From the NCBI GenBank assembly GCA_007570785.1, contig ML661900.1, positions 3,631,126 to 3,695,125 on the forward strand: 64,000 nt of DNA, in the 5' to 3' direction. Below the pieces are notes generated by a model. That model had not been told where the DNA came from, made no database searches, and worked only from the letters and a program-made list of their open reading frames with translations. A program made the translations under genes and the position numbers. Within the stretch, counting starts at the first letter, position 1, and each line of letters opens with the position of its first letter. Below are positions 59,950-64,000 of this stretch, piece after piece. Source of the DNA: Antilocapra americana (taxonomy: Eukaryota; Chordata; Mammalia; Artiodactyla; Antilocapridae).

Positions 59950-61330
59950 AGTGACTATAATAATAAAGAACATAGACTTTATTATGTTCTAAAACATACA
60001 AACAAACAAATAGTAGCAAAACCACTACCACTAAACAGTGACAACAGATCCTGAAAAGTGTAGCCATCTGATCTCCAGAGCTGTCACACTACACTATTTA
60101 AAATATCCAATTTTTAACAAAAGCCATAAGACATGCAAAGCCTACTCACAGACACACAAAAGAAAAGCAACCAAAACAAGTCCTGAAGGAAGCCTGAACA
60201 TTGAACTTACCAGACAAAGACTTTAAATGAGCTATTATAAATATGTTCAAAGACTATTTAAGAACAAAACACAACCATGTCTAAAAATAAAGTATGAGAA
60301 AAATGTTTCACCAAATACAGGATATCAATAAAAATTAAATCAAATATGAAAAATAACCACAGAGACTTTCCTGGTGGTCTAGTGGCTAAGATTCTGTGCT
60401 CCCAATTCATGGGGCTCAGGTTTGACCCCTGGTCTAGGAAGTAGACTCCAAACGCCACAACTAAAGATCCCACACGCCACAATGAAGACTGAAGATCCCA
60501 TGTGCTGCAACTAAGACCTGGCACAGTCAAATAAGCAGACAAATACATTAAAAGAATTACGTAGGTGTTCTGGAGTTGAAAAGTACAATAATGAAAATGA
60601 AAAATTCACCAGAAGGGCTCAACAGCAGAATTAAGCTTGCAAAATAAAGAATTAGCAAATTTAAAAAGAGGTAAATTGAGACTATCTAACCCAAAAAACA
60701 GAAAGAAAAATGAATGCATAAATTTGAACAGAGTCTCAAAGACTGTGGAACACCATCATGGTAACGCAATCCCAGTATGAGTGGGATTTCCAGAGGAGAG
60801 GAGAGAGAAAAAGGGACAGAAAGGGTACCTGCAGAAACAATGGACAAAAACTTACCAAATTTGATGAAAAACATTTATCTACAAATCCAAAAAAGCTCTA
60901 CAAACTCCACACCTAAATACATCATGATCAAACTATTGAAAACCAATAACACAGAGAGAATCTTGAGAGCACCAAGAAAGAACTGCAGTATCTCATGAAA
61001 GAATAACACTTTATATCTCATCAGAAGCCATGGAAGCCAAAAGGCAGTGAAAGGACATAGTCAAAGTGCTAAAACAGAAAAACTCCCAGTCAAGAATTCT
61101 ATGTACAGCAAAACTATCCTTCAAAAAACTGAAAGATAAATCAAGATATTCTCAGATAAACAAAACCTGAGAAAAACTGCTACCAGCAGACCTGCCTAAT
61201 ACGATATATTAAAGACAGCTCCAGTTGAATGACAGGTCACTAGACAGTAACCTGAATCCACATGAAGAGATAAAGAGAACCACCAAAAGTAAATAACTAC
61301 GTAGGTAAATACAAAAGACAACACAAACTT
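59950..61330 (+). repeat. Old LINE (L1/HAL1-like), interrupted by a SINE
   Basis: LINE ORF1-like text ('aatgagctattataaatatg', 'caagaattctatgtacagca', 'aaagatgaatcaaga'-type blocks) on both sides of the CHR SINE at 60363. The frame is broken. Confidence 0.5.
60363..60553 (+). mobile_element. CHR-type SINE, short
   Basis: Begins gactttcctggtggtctagt and ends gcagacaaatacattaaaag. Confidence 0.82.
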
Positions 61331-61752
61331 ATTTCTTCTTATAACTCCTTTCTTCTCTTATGTGATATAAAGACAACTGTATAAAACAGTAATTATAAAA
61401 CTGTTGATAAGATTATAATGTATAAAGATATATTACTGTCCATATGACATATAACACAGTTTATGATATATTTAGGTCATCTGTTGTGAAACTGACAATT
61501 CATGCTACTAATCATTTAGCATGACATAAGTTTTTAAGTTTAATACTGGGATCCTATATTTGAACATAAAATACTTCCTAAAAGTTAAAACTTAACTCTC
61601 CTGGATTTTAACTTTTTATTCAAACATAAACAAAAACATATACAAGGATATATTTATAGTGAAATGCAAGTTTTATAATACAAGTATATTATCCACAAAA
61701 AAATTATTTACTATAATGTAAGCCTTAGTAGCCTTTTTTGAGTTCATCTCAC

Positions 61753-61869
61753 CCAAAATTTAAGCTTCTTCGAGCACTTGATGTTACATTTATTCTATCT
61801 GTTGACGGACTTGGAATCACATGACGTCCTGGGGACATCTTCTTTACTTCCCATGCCAACGAAGTTGGT
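61753..61869 (-). CDS. SCAPER: SCAPER exon A (5'-most in window), putative cyclin-docking motif
   Basis: The 117-nt exon lies between an acceptor (ttggcag, AG at 61871-61870) and a donor (gtgaga, GT at 61752-61751). It begins with one base of a split codon and ends with two, so it is symmetric and could be skipped in frame. It encodes residues 1-40 of the window peptide, including LAWEVKKMSPGRH and RRSLNF. Visible motifs are two Ser-Pro sites (residues 13-14 and 21-22) and R35-S-L-N-F39, which fits the RxLxF cyclin-docking consensus. That agrees with the cyclin A binding for which the family is named, but the assignment of this site is inference. Confidence 0.93.
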
Positions 61870-62776
61870 CTGCCAATTCAAGACACACAGAAGATTAAAA
61901 GAGAAAAGAGGCGGCGGCAGTGGTGGTGGTGGTAGGGTAATCTTTGCTCTTTGTTGTTAAGCATATGAAAACATAAGCAGATCACAATTTTTCCTTGGTA
62001 CACTGTCTATGAGAAAGTTATTTATCATATTACCAGTAAATAATTTCAGATGATGCATGGTCCAAGATTTTCCATCCACTACAGCAGGTTATGGGGTTAC
62101 AAAGACATGACATAAACTACTTATATTTTAAAAGCTTCCATACACTCAGCTAAAAACACATTAAAAAGACAATGGTACTAATTTTGGCTGCTTGTGTTCA
62201 GTGCTGTTGGAGAACTAAGAGTGTAGAACAAAGATCAAGACAGAAAGACAGTGCTGAGGGTTAAACTGAAGAATACACATTCATCCTCTACCTCACCCAC
62301 AAGAGCACATCATAAACATTTCACTGTTCTTTGATAGAAAAGCTGACTATTCCTCCTTCTTCACTGGTCCCATACCAATCAGTTTATAGGATGCATAATC
62401 TCTACTTGAAAAAAATTTCCCCAAGCAATATCTTCTCTACCCTATGCCCTCAATCAGACCTCCATAACTCTCCAAATCTCCTAGCCTCTTACTCTTTATT
62501 CAATCTAGCGACTGTGATTTTTTTTCTCATTAAAAAATGATACTAATTACTAGAAAACAAAAAAAATCATATAGATGTTTATCCAAATAAAATCTAAAGC
62601 TTTTGATAATTTATTGCCAAGTCATATGGGTAAAATAAATTTTGATACATGAGATGATGAATGAAAGATGGATAATGCCACCTACAGGAAATCAAAGGTT
62701 GCTTTTTATATCTGTGAGCTGCCTCAGGAGGCAAAGAGGAGAAATGCTGAGAAGTACTTAAGGTAAAAAAAGTTGC
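61870..62776. other. Intronic sequence upstream of exon A
   Basis: A short purine-rich (ggc/ggt)n run at 61905-61935 is the only pattern. No exon with the expected SCAPER N-terminal peptide was seen. Confidence 0.4.
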
Positions 62777-63047
62777 CTCAGGGATTTATCTGGTGGTCCA
62801 GTGGTTAAGAATCCAACTTACAACACAGAGGACATGGGTTCTATCCCTCATCAGGGAATTAAGATCTCACATGCCTTGGAGCAACTAAGCCCATGTACAA
62901 CTGGAGAGCTCCTATGTCACAACTATGAAGTTCGCACACTCTGGGGCCCACACCTTGCAGCTGGAGAGTCTACGTGCCACAATGAAAGATCCTGCATGGT
63001 GAAACTAAGACACGATGCGGCCAAATAAATGAATTGTATTTTTTTTA
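62777..63047 (+). mobile_element. CHR-type SINE
   Basis: Begins cagggatttatctggtggtc, contains 'gcaactaagcccatgtacaa' and ends ccaaataaatgaattg plus T-rich sequence. Diverged. Confidence 0.8.
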
Positions 63048-64000
63048 AGTGTTGCCTCGGGTATATTTTTGAACCATGATGCCCGGATAGGCATAGCTGT
63101 TAAGCTTGGAGTTGGCCTCAGAATCTTTCTCAATACAATCTTCAACTGCTAGCTTGAAGTTTGGAGTTGGCAAGCAAGAAAAAAATACTAGTTAGCTTCT
63201 ATAATTGACAGTTACATTACAGACTCTTTTTGGCTACAAGGAACAGAAACTTCATTAAGCTAAATAAAAAAGAAAATAAAGATTTATTGCAAGGATATAA
63301 ACTTACAAGGATAAGGACATCCTCAAGGTGGCTCATGAGGATTAGGTCTGGAAGAGGCAGGCTTTAAAGCAACACTCTCGAAAAAGACCAGATGATTTCC
63401 CTCATTTCTGCCCTCTCTGTACATCTATTCTATTTTCTTTGAACCTAATTTCCTCTGCTCATCTTTTCAAGGGCAATACACTCACCAATTCCAAATCAGC
63501 ATGATGATCTGGTTCAACCCCACTGAAGAATGTATCCCCTACTCCCACCCGATCTAATCATCTATTATCAAGGAGTAAGGGTGAAACTGCTATTGCAAAG
63601 ACAACTAGTTTCCTTGAATTTGGTTTCCTGGGAACCAAGACCTCCTGGATTTGTCCCTTGGAATTCCTTCACTCTCTTGGTTTCCCCCTGGGGTTGGCAG
63701 ACTAGGACAATATAAAAGATGCCTTCTCAACAGGATGGTTCCACTCACTGAGACAGAACCAAGGTTAAATCCAAGGGAAAGAAGCAGCCTAGGCCTGTTT
63801 TCTCTGGGTTAAAGGGCATCTCTGTAGCTTCATGTGAACTGACCCACTTCACAAAAGCTCAGGCTTCATTTATAAGCCTAAACTAAATAGCAAATTGTTA
63901 TTTTTCCTGCACACATAACCAAAACGATACTAAATACGAGTTGGATTATCTGTCTCTGGAATATCTCTCAGCTCTCCCTACTGCCTTTCCTCGAGCCTGA
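63048..64000. other. Intronic sequence, nothing firmly recognised
   Basis: 63210-63720 reads like an old repeat ('ggctacaaggaacagaaact', 'gatttattgcaaggatataa') that I cannot assign. No exon was found up to the window edge. Confidence 0.35.

Larger units (their letters stand above)
8569..61869 (-). other. SCAPER: SCAPER gene body, internal part (14 coding exons)
   Basis: Fourteen minus-strand exons with AG acceptors and GT (one GC) donors join in phase into about 672 codons without a stop. The peptide is recognisable as SCAPER: conserved N-terminal stretch, acidic linker, long charged coiled coil, then a U1/matrin-like C2H2 finger. The initiator exon(s) must lie above 64000 and the C-terminal helical half below position 1, since the protein continues in both directions. 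Residue numbers in the exon entries count from the first exon in the window (1-672), not from the true start. The known protein binds cyclin A/CDK2, is found partly at the ER, and acts with TTC5 and CCR4-NOT in tubulin mRNA autoregulation; none of that can be tested from the sequence. All intervening sequence is intronic and mostly transposon-derived. Confidence 0.95.

Noticed and set aside
1..64000. CRISPR arrays, bacterial operons, tRNA or rRNA genes
   Set aside because: No regularly spaced short repeats. tRNA-like words (ggttcgatccc) belong to Bov-tA and CHR SINEs and lack an intact cloverleaf.

Overview
The window is a piece of ruminant nuclear genome, most likely cattle or a close bovid. 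The evidence is the repeat load: BovB (RTE) LINEs, Bov-tA and Bov-A SINEs, CHR-type tRNA-derived SINEs, ruminant L1 3' ends and mariner copies, all in an AT-rich background with two assembly gaps. There is no bacterial or viral gene organisation. Nearly all open reading frames on the six frames are chance or repeat-derived.

One gene explains the window: SCAPER (S-phase cyclin A-associated protein in the ER), on the minus strand. Fourteen internal coding exons lie between 61869 (5' side) and 8569 (3' side). Their phases join into one open frame of about 672 residues, and neither the first nor the last coding exon is present. In protein order the exons encode the end of the N-terminal conserved region with an RxLxF-type cyclin-docking sequence, a low-complexity and acidic linker with three short W-x-D motifs, about 230 residues of charged coiled coil, and a C2H2 (CX2CX12HX5H) zinc finger split over the last two exons. 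I recognised the gene from the protein sequence of the exons. From the literature as I know it, SCAPER binds cyclin A/CDK2, is partly ER-associated, and links TTC5-marked ribosomes to CCR4-NOT in tubulin mRNA autoregulation; its loss causes retinal dystrophy with intellectual disability in people.

Layout by position: 1-8568 is 3'-side intron with an L1, a BovB, CHR SINEs and a Bov-tA. 8569-10888 holds the zinc-finger exons and the last coiled-coil exon. 10889-15645 is an intron with a decayed mariner and a palindromic SINE. 15646-36461 holds coiled-coil and linker exons among L1, L2, MIR, an unidentified retrocopy and an MLT1 LTR split by BovB. 41774-45379 holds the linker exons. 45380-57775 is a 12.4 kb intron with BovB, CHR and L1 copies and a gap-bearing L1 inside a perfect 210-bp direct duplication. 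57776-61869 holds the two 5'-most exons. 61870-64000 is intron with one CHR SINE.

No new defence, toxin or mobile system was found. The observations most worth checking are the 210-bp duplication around the gapped L1, a GC-AG intron forced by reading frame, tandem in-frame donors, an in-frame cassette exon that carries the putative cyclin-docking site, repeated W-x-D motifs, a palindromic SINE inside one target-site duplication, and an unidentified GC-rich retrocopy.
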